Positions 21,739 to 31,165 of a stretch of DNA of 64,000 nt are shown one piece after another. The notes below the pieces were generated by a model. That model was not told where the DNA came from. It ran no database searches and saw only the letters and a program-made list of their open reading frames with translations. Position 1 is the stretch's first letter. Each line of letters starts with the position of its first letter. The position numbers and the translations under genes are program-made. Location of the stretch: NCBI GenBank assembly GCA_041389495.1, contig JAWKRT010000001.1, forward strand, positions 124,001 to 188,000. Reading direction: 5' to 3'. This DNA is from Myxococcota bacterium. Lineage in GTDB: Bacteria > Myxococcota_A > UBA9160 > UBA4427.

Positions 21739-21984
21739 GTGACGTGTCCGCGCTGTCGGACGACGTTCCCGCCGGAGACGCGGACGTGCGTCCACTGCGG
21801 CGGTCCGGTCGGCCGCCGCTTCGCGATCGGCATGAGGTCGGACGCGCCGATGGACGTCGTCGTCGACGACGTGCCCGAGGCCGAGAGCGCGAGCACGAGC
21901 CCGGTCGTCCGCTGGGTGCTCCGCTCGCCACTCGTCCTGCTCCTGATCGTCTTCGCGATCGTCCGCGCCTGCACGGGCGGCTGA
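21739..21984 (+). CDS. Small zinc-ribbon membrane protein
   Basis: 81 residues from GTG 21739. Two CxxC knuckles (CPRCRTTFPPETRTCVHCG) form a zinc ribbon at the extreme N-terminus. After an acidic linker, a single C-terminal membrane helix (LVLLLIVFAIVRACTG) anchors it, so it should be a tail-anchored cytoplasmic zinc-ribbon protein. No known function. It is followed 56 nt later by the GST gene. Confidence 0.7.
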   Translation: MTCPRCRTTFPPETRTCVHCGGPVGRRFAIGMRSDAPMDVVVDDVPEAESASTSPVVRWVLRSPLVLLLIVFAIVRACTGG

Positions 21985-22040
21985 CGCGCGCACCGCGCCC
22001 GCGACGGGCCCTCGCCGGCCCGCTGGAGGTTTCCGATTCC

Positions 22041-22691
22041 ATGCCCACGATCCACGGTGTCAACGCTTCCCCGTTCGTCCGCAAGGTGCGCGCCGTCCTC
22101 GAGGAGAAGGGCGTCGCCTACGAGCTGAACCCGGTCATGCCCTTCGGGCCGAGCGCGGAGTTCCTCGCGATGTCGCCGCTCGGGAAGATCCCCGTCTACC
22201 AGGACGGCTCGTTCAGCGTGCCCGACTCGTCGGTGATCGCGCAGTACCTCGAGCGCAAGCACCCGAAGCCCGCGCTCTACCCGGCGAACGACGAGGCGTT
22301 CGCGCACGCGCTCTTCCTCGAGGAGTACGCGGACACGAAGCTGATCGAGGTGACGGCGCCCGTCTTCGTGCAGCGCGTCATCAACAAGATGATCATGAAG
22401 ATCGAGCCGAACGAGGAGATCGTGCGCAGCGCGCTCACGGAGCGCATTCCGCCCGTCTTCGACTACCTCGAGCGGCGCGCGCCCGACGGCGACGGTGCGA
22501 TCGAGGGGCGCTTCGGCATCGCCGACATCGCAGTGGCGTCGCCGATCGTGAACTTCGAGCACGCGGGCGAGACGATCGACGCGGCGCGCTGGCCGCGGCT
22601 CGCGGCGTGGGTGGCGCGCGTGCACGCGCGGCCGAGCTTCAAGAAGCTGATCGAGGAAGAGAAGGCGGGCTTCGCCGCGATCAAGGGCTGA
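22041..22691 (+). CDS. Glutathione S-transferase family protein
   Basis: 216 residues from ATG 22041 with GGAGGT 10 nt upstream. The thioredoxin-like N-terminal domain has the active-site region GVNASPFVRKVRAVLEEKG, the cis-Pro GKIPVY and the glutathione-contacting PDSSVIAQYLE. An all-helical C-terminal domain ends with RPSFKKLI. It precedes a glutathione-dependent formaldehyde dehydrogenase by 25 nt, so both probably serve one glutathione-linked detoxification operon. Confidence 0.9.
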   Translation: MPTIHGVNASPFVRKVRAVLEEKGVAYELNPVMPFGPSAEFLAMSPLGKIPVYQDGSFSVPDSSVIAQYLERKHPKPALYPANDEAFAHALFLEEYADTKLIEVTAPVFVQRVINKMIMKIEPNEEIVRSALTERIPPVFDYLERRAPDGDGAIEGRFGIADIAVASPIVNFEHAGETIDAARWPRLAAWVARVHARPSFKKLIEEEKAGFAAIKG

Positions 22692-22716
22692 GGCGCGCGC
22701 CTCCCGGGAGAGCACG

Positions 22717-23829
22717 ATGAAGGTGAAGGCGGCGATCGCGGTCGCGGCGGGGGAGCCGCTCGCGATCGACGAGATCGACCTCGAAGGCCCGAAGGCGGGC
22801 GAGTGCCTCGTGCGGCTCGCGGCGACGGGCGTCTGCCACACGGACGCGTACACGCTCTCGGGCGAGGATCCGGAGGGCCTGTTCCCGGCCGTGCTCGGGC
22901 ACGAGGGCGCGGGCGTCGTCGAGGAGGTCGGGCCCGGGGTCGCGTCGCTCGCACCGGGCGACCACGTCATCCCGCTGTACACGCCCGAGTGTCGGCAGTG
23001 CAAGTTCTGCCTGTCGGGCAAGACGAACCTGTGCGGCGCGATCCGCGAGACGCAGGGCAAGGGGCTCATGCCCGACGGCACGAGTCGCATCTCGTGGCGC
23101 GGCTCGAAGATCCACCACTACATGGGGACGTCGACGTTCGCGCAGTACACGGTCGTTCCCGAGATCGCGCTCGCGAAGATCCGACGGGACGCGCCGCTCG
23201 ACAAGGTGTGCCTGCTCGGCTGCGGCATCACGACGGGCATCGGCGCCGTGCTCCACACCGCGAAGTGCGAGCCCGGCTCGACCGTCGCCGTGTTCGGGCT
23301 CGGCGGCATCGGGCTCTCGGTGATCCAGGGCGCGACGATGGCGGGCTGCGACCGCGTGATCGGCGTCGACGTGAACCCGAAGAAGTTCGAGCAGGCGATG
23401 CAGTTCGGCGCGACGGACTGCATCGACCCGCGCTCGCTCGCGGGCCCGGTCGAGGACGCGATCGTGGAGGCGACGGGCGGCGGCGTCGACTACGCGTTCG
23501 ACTGCACGGGCAACGTCGACGTGATGGCGCAGGCGCTGCGCTCGACGCACAAGGGCTGGGGCGAGTGCGTCATCATCGGGGTCGCGGGCGCGGGCAAGGA
23601 GATCCACGCGCGCCCGTTCCTGCTCGTCACGGGGCGCTCGTGGCGCGGCACCGCGTTCGGCGGCACGAAGGGGCGCACGCAGCTCCCGACCTTCGTCGAT
23701 CGCTACATGCGCGGGCGCATCAAGATCGACGAGATGGTGAGCCGCGTCCTGCCCCTCGACCGCATCGACGAGGCGTTCGAGCTGATGCACCGCGGCGAGG
23801 TCATCCGCAGCGTGATCGACCTGCGGTAG
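22717..23829 (+). CDS. frmA: Class III alcohol dehydrogenase / S-(hydroxymethyl)glutathione dehydrogenase
   Basis: 370 residues from ATG 22717. The catalytic zinc ligands are in TGVCHTD and LGHEGAG, the structural-zinc cysteines in ECRQCKFCLSGKTNLC, and the NAD fold in GLGGIGLSVIQG. Together with DGTSRIS and STFAQYTVV these mark the class III (FrmA/AdhC) subgroup, which oxidises the glutathione-formaldehyde adduct. The GST gene directly upstream supports a thiol-linked formaldehyde or aldehyde role; PQQ genes elsewhere in the window could be a formaldehyde source if methanol dehydrogenase is present. Confidence 0.88.
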   Translation: MKVKAAIAVAAGEPLAIDEIDLEGPKAGECLVRLAATGVCHTDAYTLSGEDPEGLFPAVLGHEGAGVVEEVGPGVASLAPGDHVIPLYTPECRQCKFCLSGKTNLCGAIRETQGKGLMPDGTSRISWRGSKIHHYMGTSTFAQYTVVPEIALAKIRRDAPLDKVCLLGCGITTGIGAVLHTAKCEPGSTVAVFGLGGIGLSVIQGATMAGCDRVIGVDVNPKKFEQAMQFGATDCIDPRSLAGPVEDAIVEATGGGVDYAFDCTGNVDVMAQALRSTHKGWGECVIIGVAGAGKEIHARPFLLVTGRSWRGTAFGGTKGRTQLPTFVDRYMRGRIKIDEMVSRVLPLDRIDEAFELMHRGEVIRSVIDLR

Positions 23830-23862
23830 CGCGTCGACCGGCAGCGCGGCGCGACGCGCCTC

Positions 23863-24651
23863 TCACGCGAGCAGCTCGGCCGCCACGAGCCGCAGTGCGA
23901 TCAGCGTGAGCACGCCCTTGTAGAGCGCGCGGAAGACGCGCTCGTTCACGCGCTCGAGCAGCAGGCCGCCGACGCGCGTCCCCGCGACGGCCGCGATCGA
24001 GAGCAGCCCGAGCAGCCCCAGCCACTCCCGGAACGCGAAGCCCGCCGCGCCGAACACGACGATCTTCGAGAGGTGGCCGAGCATCTGACAGGCCGCCTGC
24101 GTGCCGATGATCGCGAAGCGCGTGAGTCCGAGGTTCAGGAAGAACGGCGCGAGCAGCGGGCCCGTCGCGCCGATCGACACGTTCACGAAGCCGATCACGC
24201 CGCCGAGCACGAAGAAGCGCCGGTGCGGGTCGACGTTCTCGGGACGCGCGCCGAGCAGGAGCCACTGCGGCCGCCACGTCGCGAGCAGCACGAAGACGCC
24301 GATCGCGGCGCGCAGCACGTGCGGCGAGAGGCTCTGCGCGAGCCCGATGCCGAGCGCTCCGAACGGCAGCAGCAGGATCGAGTAGCGCCCCACGACGTCG
24401 AGCCGCACGTGCGGCCGCAGCATCCACGCGCGCGACGAGTTGGAGACGAGCTGCACGACGCCGTGCAGCGGGATCGCGACCAGCGGATCGAGGAAGAGCA
24501 GCATCACCGCGAGCAGCGTGATGCCGCCCGCGACGCCGATCGTCGCGGACAGGATCGCCGTCGCGAACGCGGCGGCGAAGAGCAGCGCGACGACGGGCGG
24601 CGCGAGGCCTCCGAAGAACGCGCCGAGCGCGAGGGCGTCTCCCGTCTCCAA
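23863..24651 (-). CDS. TauE/SafE-family sulfite exporter-like membrane protein
   Basis: 262 residues from ATG 24651. About seven to eight membrane helices show the two-repeat TauE pattern (SATIGVAGGITLLAVMLLFLDP...HGVVQLVSN and VSIGATGPLLAPFFL...GTQAACQMLGHLSKI). Family members are predicted exporters of sulfite or organosulfur anions across the inner membrane. It converges on the dehydrogenase gene (stops 34 nt apart) and lies downstream of the trehalose gene. Confidence 0.88.
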   Translation of the reverse strand: METGDALALGAFFGGLAPPVVALLFAAAFATAILSATIGVAGGITLLAVMLLFLDPLVAIPLHGVVQLVSNSSRAWMLRPHVRLDVVGRYSILLLPFGALGIGLAQSLSPHVLRAAIGVFVLLATWRPQWLLLGARPENVDPHRRFFVLGGVIGFVNVSIGATGPLLAPFFLNLGLTRFAIIGTQAACQMLGHLSKIVVFGAAGFAFREWLGLLGLLSIAAVAGTRVGGLLLERVNERVFRALYKGVLTLIALRLVAAELLA

Positions 24652-24684
24652 GCGTCTCCCGTGCTCTCCGCGATCGCGCCCGCG

Positions 24685-26889
24685 TCAGCTCCAGGCGGGG
24701 CGGCGCGAGATCCAGTCGACGAGCGCGCAGACGGCGTTCGTGTCCGAGAGCCGGTGCTGCGCGGCCGTCGCCGTGTCCGTCGCGCCGACGCGGAACGTGC
24801 GCGCGAGGCCCTGCAGGAAGCGGAACGCGTCCTCGTCCGTCTGGTCGTCGCCGACGTACACGACGCGCACGCGCTCGCTCCAGCCCGGCCCGTAGCGCGC
24901 GCGCAGCACGTGCAGCACCGCGCGCCCCTTGTCCCAGCCGATCGGCGGGCGGCCCTCGAGCGCAGCGTGCGCGTCGCGCGCCTGGAACCCGGCCGCGGTG
25001 ATCAGCGCGCGCGCCTTCGCGACGAGCGAGCCGCGCCGCTCGAGCGGAACGCGGCGCACGTGGAAGGTGAGCGTCGGCCCCTTCGCCTCCGTCCACGCGC
25101 CGTCGCGCGCGATCGATTCGAGCTCGGTCGCGAGCGCGGCGATGCGCTCCTCGTAGTGGACGAGGTCCTCGTGGCGGAACGGCGCGAGGCCCGGGCCCTC
25201 GATCTCGAGACCGTGGTTGCCCGCGTAGGTGACGCGCTCGTTCGCGACCATCGCGCGCACGTCCGCGAGCGCGCGGCCCGACACGATCGCGACGTCGATG
25301 TTCGGGTGCGACGCGCAGCCCTCGAACGCGGCGCGCATGCGCGCGTCCATGACGGCCTCGCTCGGGTGCGCGCGCAGCGGCGTCAGCGTGCCGTCGTAGT
25401 CGAGGAAGAGCGCGAGCCGGCTGCGGCGCCGCAGGAACGCGCCGAGCCAGTGGTCGATGTCGTCGTCGGAGAGCGGCGCGGCGCGCGCCCGCTCGCGGCC
25501 CGCCGCGGCCAGGAAGCTCCCGACCCAGGCGTGCACGTCCTCGCGCCGCTCGCGCTGCCGGAGGCCCTTCATGCGCTCGGCGCGCGCGTCGACGTCCATG
25601 GCGAGCGCGGTGGCGATCGTCTCCGCGACCTCGTCGACGTGGTACGGGTTGACCGTCAGCGCCTCGCGCATCGTCTCGGCCGCGCCGGCGAGCCTCGACA
25701 GCACGAGCACGCCCGGGTCCGCGACCTGCGACGCCACGTACTCCTTCGCGACGAGGTTCATGCCGTCGCGCAGCGGCGTGACGAGCGCGACGTCGGCGTC
25801 GCGATAGAGCCCGGCGAGGCGATCCTTCGGAACCGAGCGGTGCAGATAGCGGATGGGCGACCAGCGCGCGGTCGCGAAGCGCCCGTTCACCTTGCCGACG
25901 AGCTCGTCGATCTCGCGCTTGAGCGCCTGGTACTCCTGCACCTCGCTGCGGCTCGGCACCGCGAGCTGCAGCAGCGCGACGCGCTCGTGGTGCTCGGGGT
26001 GCAGCTCGAGGAAGCGCTCGAAGGCGCGGATGCGCTCGGGAATGCCCTTGGTGTAGTCGAGGCGGTCGACGCCGAGCACGAGCCGCTCGCGTCCGGACTC
26101 GGGCGCTGTGGGCGCCGCCCGCGCGCGCGCCTCGAAGTCGTCGAAGTCGATCCCGATCGGGAACACGCCGACCTGCACCGCTCGGTCGCCGTGGTGCACG
26201 ACCAGGTTCGCGCGGTCGACGCGCGCGCCGGCGAGCCGCTCGACGCAATCGAGGAAGTTCGCCGCGTAGCCCTCGACGTGGAAGCCGATCACGTCGCACG
26301 CGAGCAGGCCGCGCAGGACCTCGCGGTCCCAGGGCAGCAGGCGGAACACGTCGTAGGGCGGGAACGGGATGTGGAGGAAGAACGCGAGGTGCGCGTCGGG
26401 GACGAGCTGGCGCAGCGGCTCGCCCACCACCATCAGATGGTAGTCGTGGATCCACACGAGCTCCGTCTCGCCCGCGCGGCCGAGCTCGGCGGCGATCGCG
26501 CTCGCGAAGTGCTCGTTGGCGGTCGCGTACGCGGAGAAGTCGGCCGGCTCGAAGACGGCGCGCTGCGGCATCGAGTGGAAGAGCGGCCAGATCGTTCCGT
26601 TCGAGAAGCCGTGGTAGTAGCCGTCCGCCACGTCGGGGTCGAGCGCCACGGGCTCGATGCGGAACGGGCGCTCGCCGAGCGGGATCTTCTCGTCGGGGCC
26701 GAGTGCGAGGCCGGGCCAGCCGACCCACGTTCCGCCGCGGCGACGCAGCACGGGCTCGAGCGCCGCCACGAGCCCGCCGGCCGACGTGCGCGACACGAGC
26801 GCGCCGGCGGCGTCGCGCTCGAGCGTGAACGGCAGCCGGTTGCTCGCGACGACGATCGGGCGTTCGCGCTCGCCTTCGATCGTGGCCAC
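24685..26889 (-). CDS. otsAB: Fused trehalose-6-phosphate synthase/phosphatase
   Basis: 734 residues from ATG 26889. Residues ~10-475 are a GT20 synthase: ASNRLPF, the GGLVAAL glycine loop, VWIHDYHLM, GVDRLDYTKGI and NLVAKEYVAS. Residues ~490-734 are a HAD phosphatase: LFLDYDGTL, VSGR, GNHGLEIEG and VYVGDDQTDEDAF. It makes trehalose from UDP- or GDP-glucose and glucose-6-phosphate in one polypeptide, giving osmotic and desiccation protection. In E. coli OtsA and OtsB are separate; the fused order resembles eukaryotic TPS2-type and several bacterial proteins. Both active sites look intact. Confidence 0.93.
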   Translation of the reverse strand: MATIEGERERPIVVASNRLPFTLERDAAGALVSRTSAGGLVAALEPVLRRRGGTWVGWPGLALGPDEKIPLGERPFRIEPVALDPDVADGYYHGFSNGTIWPLFHSMPQRAVFEPADFSAYATANEHFASAIAAELGRAGETELVWIHDYHLMVVGEPLRQLVPDAHLAFFLHIPFPPYDVFRLLPWDREVLRGLLACDVIGFHVEGYAANFLDCVERLAGARVDRANLVVHHGDRAVQVGVFPIGIDFDDFEARARAAPTAPESGRERLVLGVDRLDYTKGIPERIRAFERFLELHPEHHERVALLQLAVPSRSEVQEYQALKREIDELVGKVNGRFATARWSPIRYLHRSVPKDRLAGLYRDADVALVTPLRDGMNLVAKEYVASQVADPGVLVLSRLAGAAETMREALTVNPYHVDEVAETIATALAMDVDARAERMKGLRQRERREDVHAWVGSFLAAAGRERARAAPLSDDDIDHWLGAFLRRRSRLALFLDYDGTLTPLRAHPSEAVMDARMRAAFEGCASHPNIDVAIVSGRALADVRAMVANERVTYAGNHGLEIEGPGLAPFRHEDLVHYEERIAALATELESIARDGAWTEAKGPTLTFHVRRVPLERRGSLVAKARALITAAGFQARDAHAALEGRPPIGWDKGRAVLHVLRARYGPGWSERVRVVYVGDDQTDEDAFRFLQGLARTFRVGATDTATAAQHRLSDTNAVCALVDWISRRPAWS

Positions 26890-27018
26890 GGCACCTCCGC
26901 ATCCGCGCGCTGCGGCGCGCCGCGAGTCTATCGCGTCGCTGCGGGGCCGGGCCTACTCTGCGGCCGCGCGCGGCGGGCCGTGCGGAACGCAGCGCGCCAC
27001 GTCGCGTCGGGAGGCTTC

Positions 27019-27705
27019 GTGCAGGATCTGTTGCACTGGATCGTCGTGTACGCGGTCTTCCTCTTCTCGGTCACGCTGCACGAGTCGGCGCACGCGTGGG
27101 CCGCGGTCGTCGGCGGCGATGCGACCGCGTACCGCGGCGGTCAGGTGACGCTCGATCCGCGTCCGCACATCCGTCGCGAGCCGCTCGGCATGGTCGTCAT
27201 CCCGTGGATCGGCCTGCTGATGAGCGGCTTCCCGTTCGGGTGGGCGAGCACGCCCTACGACCCGGGCTGGGCCTACGCGTTTCCGAAGCGCGCGGGCTGG
27301 ATGGCGCTCGCCGGGCCCGCCTCGAACCTCGCGCTCGCCGTCGTCGGCGGCGTCGCGATGCGCACGGGCCTGCTGCTCGGCGCGTTCGAGCGCGGCGGCC
27401 CGAGCCTCTACTACGGCGTGCTGCCGGCCGTCGGCGCGGCGCCCTTCGTCGAGACGCTGGCGCTCTTCCTGAGCGCGCTCTTCGCGATGAACCTGCTGCT
27501 GCTCGTGCTGAACCTCGTCCCCGTGCCGCCGTTCGACGGCAGTGGCGTCCTGGCGCTGTTCGTCGACGAGGACACCGGGCGCCGGCTGCAGGAGGCGATG
27601 CGACGCCCCGGCCTCTCGATGCTGGGAATGCTCTTCGTGTTCCTCGTGCTCCCGGGCCTCTTCGGTCCCGTGCTGCGCGCCGCGTTCGGCTGGGTGCTGA
27701 TGTGA
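27019..27705 (+). CDS. Site-2 protease (M50) family protein
   Basis: 228 residues from GTG 27019, chosen for the GGGAGG site 4 nt upstream. The zinc site HESAHAW (HExxH) is in the first helix, and the second catalytic motif is LNLVPVPPFDGSG, the NPxDG-type aspartate. Five to six membrane helices. No PDZ or CBS domain is attached. The stop codon overlaps the GTG of the following sulfatase-like lipoprotein (ATGTGA at 27700-27705), implying translational coupling, so it may act on envelope proteins of this locus. Confidence 0.88.
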   Translation: MQDLLHWIVVYAVFLFSVTLHESAHAWAAVVGGDATAYRGGQVTLDPRPHIRREPLGMVVIPWIGLLMSGFPFGWASTPYDPGWAYAFPKRAGWMALAGPASNLALAVVGGVAMRTGLLLGAFERGGPSLYYGVLPAVGAAPFVETLALFLSALFAMNLLLLVLNLVPVPPFDGSGVLALFVDEDTGRRLQEAMRRPGLSMLGMLFVFLVLPGLFGPVLRAAFGWVLM

Positions 27706-29162
27706 GGCGCGCTCGCGCGTTCGCGCGCGTCGCGGCCGTCGCGCTCTCGTTCGCGGCCGCCGGCTGTGGCGACGCCGATCGCGGTACCGATCGCGCGCCT
27801 GCGCGCCCGCCGTCCGTCGTGCTCGTGACGATCGAGTCGCTGCGCACCGACCACGTCGGCGCCTACGGCGGCCGGAGCGCGACGCGCCCCGACGTCGCGA
27901 TCACGCCGACGCTCGACGCGCTCGCGGCCGAGGCCGTGACGTACGAGCGCGCGCACTCCGTCACGAGCTGGACGCTCGCGTCGCACGCGAGCCTCTTCAC
28001 GGGCCTGTATCCCGCCGCGCACCAGACGCAGCGCCCGCGCGGCTCGCTCGGCGAGGGCTACGACACGCTGGCGGAGGTGCTCGCGCGCGCGGGCTACCAG
28101 ACGGCGGGCGTCGTGAGCGGGCCGTACCTGCGGCGCATGCACGGCCTCGTGCAGGGCATCGAGTGGCTCGACGAGGCGCCCGCCGGCGTCGTCCCGGCGC
28201 GCGCGCACTCCGACGTCACGAATCCCGCGATGGAGCGCGGCCTGATCGAGTTCGTCGAGCTGCGCCGCGACGCCGAGCGCCCGTTCTTCCTCTTCGCCTA
28301 CTTCTGGGACCCGCACTTCGACTTCCTCCCGCCCGCGCCCTACGACGCGATGTTCGTCGACGACGGGGTCGAGCGGATCGACGTCCACGACTTCGACACG
28401 AGCGACACCATCCACCCCGGCATCTCGGAGGCCGAGCTCGACTTCGTGCTGTCGCAGTACGACGGCGAGATCCGCGCGACCGACGAGCTGCTCGGGCGCT
28501 TCTTCTCCCTGCTGCGCGCGCGCGGGCTGTGGGACGACGCGCTCGTGATCGTCACCGCCGACCACGGCGAGGAGTTCTTCGATCACGGCCAGAAGGGCCA
28601 CAAGAACAACCTCTACGCCGAGACCGTGCACGTGCCGCTCTTCGTGAAGTACCCGCGCGGGACGGGGCCCGCCGCCGGCACGCGCGACGCGAGGCTCGCG
28701 AGCCTGGTCGACGTCGCGCCGACGGTGCTCGACGTCGCGGGCGTCCCGCGCGCGCTTCGCCCGGACGTGCCGCTCGACGGGCGCTCGCTGCTCGCGCCGC
28801 CCGACCCCGCGCGCCCGATCTTCCTCGAGCTGCTCTCCACCTGGTACCTGCAGCGCGGGAGCCGGGTCGACGTCGACGTCGAGCGCTTCTGGGCGGCGAT
28901 GCGCGGCGACGAGAAGCTCGTCGTGCACGAGCCGCGGCTCGGGAGGCCGCGGCGCGAGCTCTACGACGTCGCCGCCGACCCGCGCGAGACGCGCGACCTC
29001 GCGTCGGACCCGTCGCACGCGGCGAGCGTCGCCGCGCTCGGGCGCGCGCTCGACGCGCAGCAGGCCGCCGCGCGGGAGGTCGCCGCGCGCTTCGCGGCGG
29101 GCAGCGACGCGCAGCTCGATCCCGAGGACGAGCAGCGGCTGCGCGAGCTCGGCTACCTCTGA
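27702..29162 (+). CDS. Sulfatase-fold lipoprotein with Thr at the nucleophile position (A)
   Basis: 486 residues from GTG 27702. Lipobox SFAAAGC. The alkaline-phosphatase/sulfatase fold shows VVLVTIESLRTDHVGAYG and the metal-binding TADHGEEFFDHG with HKNNLYAETVHVPL. The position of formylglycine (CxPSR in sulfatases) reads TLASH, with Thr91 as the likely nucleophile. The usual first metal-ligand Asp is Glu (IES). The Thr form resembles phosphotransferases such as LtaS/EptA more than true sulfatases. Ends with RLRELGYL, a tail shared in spirit by the other two copies. Confidence 0.8.
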   Translation: MRRARAFARVAAVALSFAAAGCGDADRGTDRAPARPPSVVLVTIESLRTDHVGAYGGRSATRPDVAITPTLDALAAEAVTYERAHSVTSWTLASHASLFTGLYPAAHQTQRPRGSLGEGYDTLAEVLARAGYQTAGVVSGPYLRRMHGLVQGIEWLDEAPAGVVPARAHSDVTNPAMERGLIEFVELRRDAERPFFLFAYFWDPHFDFLPPAPYDAMFVDDGVERIDVHDFDTSDTIHPGISEAELDFVLSQYDGEIRATDELLGRFFSLLRARGLWDDALVIVTADHGEEFFDHGQKGHKNNLYAETVHVPLFVKYPRGTGPAAGTRDARLASLVDVAPTVLDVAGVPRALRPDVPLDGRSLLAPPDPARPIFLELLSTWYLQRGSRVDVDVERFWAAMRGDEKLVVHEPRLGRPRRELYDVAADPRETRDLASDPSHAASVAALGRALDAQQAAAREVAARFAAGSDAQLDPEDEQRLRELGYL

Positions 29163-31012
29163 AGCCCGCGCGCGCGCGCCTCGTACGTCTCCGCGCACGC
29201 GACGTCGCCGATGATGCGACACGCGCGCGCGTAGGTGGCGAGCAGCTGCGCGTCGTCGCCGCGCTCGGCCGCGCGCTCGTTCTCGGCGACGAAGCGGCGC
29301 GCCTTCGCGATCCGCTCCTCCACCTCGCCGATCAGCTGCTCGGCCTGCGCGAAGTTCGGATTGAGCGCGCGCGCGCGCTCGAAGAGCTCGAGCGCGCGCG
29401 TGTCGTCGAAGCGGCGCAGCGCGATCTGCCCGAGGTTGTAGACGGCGAGGAAGCTCGTCGGGTCGGCGGCGAGCAGCTCGCGCTGGATCGCCTCGGCGGC
29501 GTCGAGCCGGCCGCGCTCGAGGTGCACGACCGCGAGGTTCGCGAGCACGGCGCGGTCGCCCGGCGCGAGCTCGAGCGCGCGGACGAGCGCCACTTCGGCG
29601 CGGTCGAGCTCGCCGCGCGCGATCCAGTGCGTGGCGACGTTCACGTAGGAGCGGTAGTCCCCCGGCGTCGCGCGCGCGGCCGACTCCCAGAGCGCGACGC
29701 CGTCGCGCCACTCCGCCGCGCGCGCCGCGCTGCGCGCCCCGCCGAGCACCGCGACGAGTGCGAGCGCCGCGGCCGCCGCCGCGCGCCGCGCGCGTTCGTC
29801 GCCGATCCAGCGCCGCCCGGCCGCGCGGGCGACCGCGACTGCGAAGAACGCGAGGCCGAGCGACGGTGCGAAGAGGAAGCGCTCGGCCATCAGCGCGCCG
29901 ATGCCGACGACGTGGGAGACGGGCGCGAGGAACACGAAGAACGCGCCGAGCCCGGCGATCGCCGCACCGCGCGGCGTGTCGAGCGCGGTGGGCGCGCCGC
30001 GGAGCGCGCGCGTCGCCGCGAGCCCGAAGGTCCCGAGGCCGAGCGCGATCGCCGCCCAGCCCGCCGCCGCGCGCAGCGACCACGCGTCGGGGACGCCGAT
30101 CGTCTGCTGGTAGTAGAAGTCGAGCTGCAGCGTCGTGGGCGCGAGCAGCAGGCGCGCGTACTCGGCGAACACCGCGCCGATCGTGACGATGCGCGTGTGG
30201 AGGTCGATGCCGGCGAGCACGGGCGCGGCCGGTCCGAGGCCGCCCAGCACGTGGAGGCGCGCGGCGAGGTAGAGGAGCAGGACGGCGACGTGGAGCGAGA
30301 CGGCGTCGAACGCGCGGCGCGCGAAGCGCGCCGCGCCTCCCGCCGCGCCGTCGCGCGCGAGCAGCGCGAGCACGAGCACGGCGGGGAGCAGCGCGCCCGT
30401 CTCCTTCGACAGGCACGCGGCGCCGTAGGCGAGCGCCGACAGCGCGCCGAGCGCGCGCGCGCGCGGTGCGCCGGGCCGCGTGCTCGCGTCGAAGAGCCGC
30501 CACGACGCGAGTGCGAAGCCGAGCGCGAGCAGCTCCGAGCGCGCGGCGAGGCTGTCGACGGCCTCGGCGTGCACGGGGTGGGCGGCGAAGACGAGCGCCG
30601 CCGCGAACGGCGCGAGCTCGCCCGGGAACCACGCGCGCGCGAGCGCCCACGCGAGCAGCACGACCGCCGCGTAGAGCACCGTCTGCACGACGTGCCACCC
30701 GCGCGCGCTCTCGCCGAACGCCGCCCAGTCGATCGCGTAGGAGAGGTTGGTGAGCGGTCGGTACAGGCCGCGCTCGGGCTGGTCGGGCGGGAACGGCTGC
30801 GCGAAGGCCTCGAGCGCGCGCGGGATCGACCGGATGCTCGCGTTCGTCGTGACGAAGTCCGCGTCGTCGTAGACGAAGTCGAAGTGCGCGCGGCCGTCGC
30901 GCGGGTCGACCCGCGCGAACGGAAAGTGGACGAATGCGCAGAGGACGAGCGCGGCGGCCGCAGCGGCGCGCGCGCGGCCCGATCTCCCCGTCGCTGCGCT
31001 CGCTGCGGCCAT
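29153..31012 (-). CDS. Multi-pass membrane protein with C-terminal TPRs (TMTC/GT-C-like)
   Basis: 619 residues from ATG 31012. An early luminal-type loop carries acidic FDFVYDDADFVTTN, then ~11 membrane helices including LSKETGALLPAVLVLALLA. About 200 C-terminal residues form TPR repeats (VYNLGQIALRRFDDTRALELFERARALNPN). This matches the TMTC-like group, whose animal members are protein O-mannosyltransferases; the early acidic DD is the expected GT-C catalytic site. It converges on sulfatase A with a 10-nt overlap. A sugar transferred to exported proteins is a reasonable inference. Confidence 0.75.
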   Translation of the reverse strand: MAAASAATGRSGRARAAAAAALVLCAFVHFPFARVDPRDGRAHFDFVYDDADFVTTNASIRSIPRALEAFAQPFPPDQPERGLYRPLTNLSYAIDWAAFGESARGWHVVQTVLYAAVVLLAWALARAWFPGELAPFAAALVFAAHPVHAEAVDSLAARSELLALGFALASWRLFDASTRPGAPRARALGALSALAYGAACLSKETGALLPAVLVLALLARDGAAGGAARFARRAFDAVSLHVAVLLLYLAARLHVLGGLGPAAPVLAGIDLHTRIVTIGAVFAEYARLLLAPTTLQLDFYYQQTIGVPDAWSLRAAAGWAAIALGLGTFGLAATRALRGAPTALDTPRGAAIAGLGAFFVFLAPVSHVVGIGALMAERFLFAPSLGLAFFAVAVARAAGRRWIGDERARRAAAAAALALVAVLGGARSAARAAEWRDGVALWESAARATPGDYRSYVNVATHWIARGELDRAEVALVRALELAPGDRAVLANLAVVHLERGRLDAAEAIQRELLAADPTSFLAVYNLGQIALRRFDDTRALELFERARALNPNFAQAEQLIGEVEERIAKARRFVAENERAAERGDDAQLLATYARACRIIGDVACAETYEARARGLQR

Positions 31013-31165
31013 CGCACTCCCGTCGTCCTGGTCCGCCGTCGCGTCGCGGTCCGCTCGCCGTCCGCGCGGTTGCGGGCGCGCGCAGGGTACTCGCTCGCCG
31101 CGGCCGCGCGCGCGGTGCGCTCGCGCGGTCGAGGATTCGCGGGCGCGGGCCTATGCTCGCGCCCG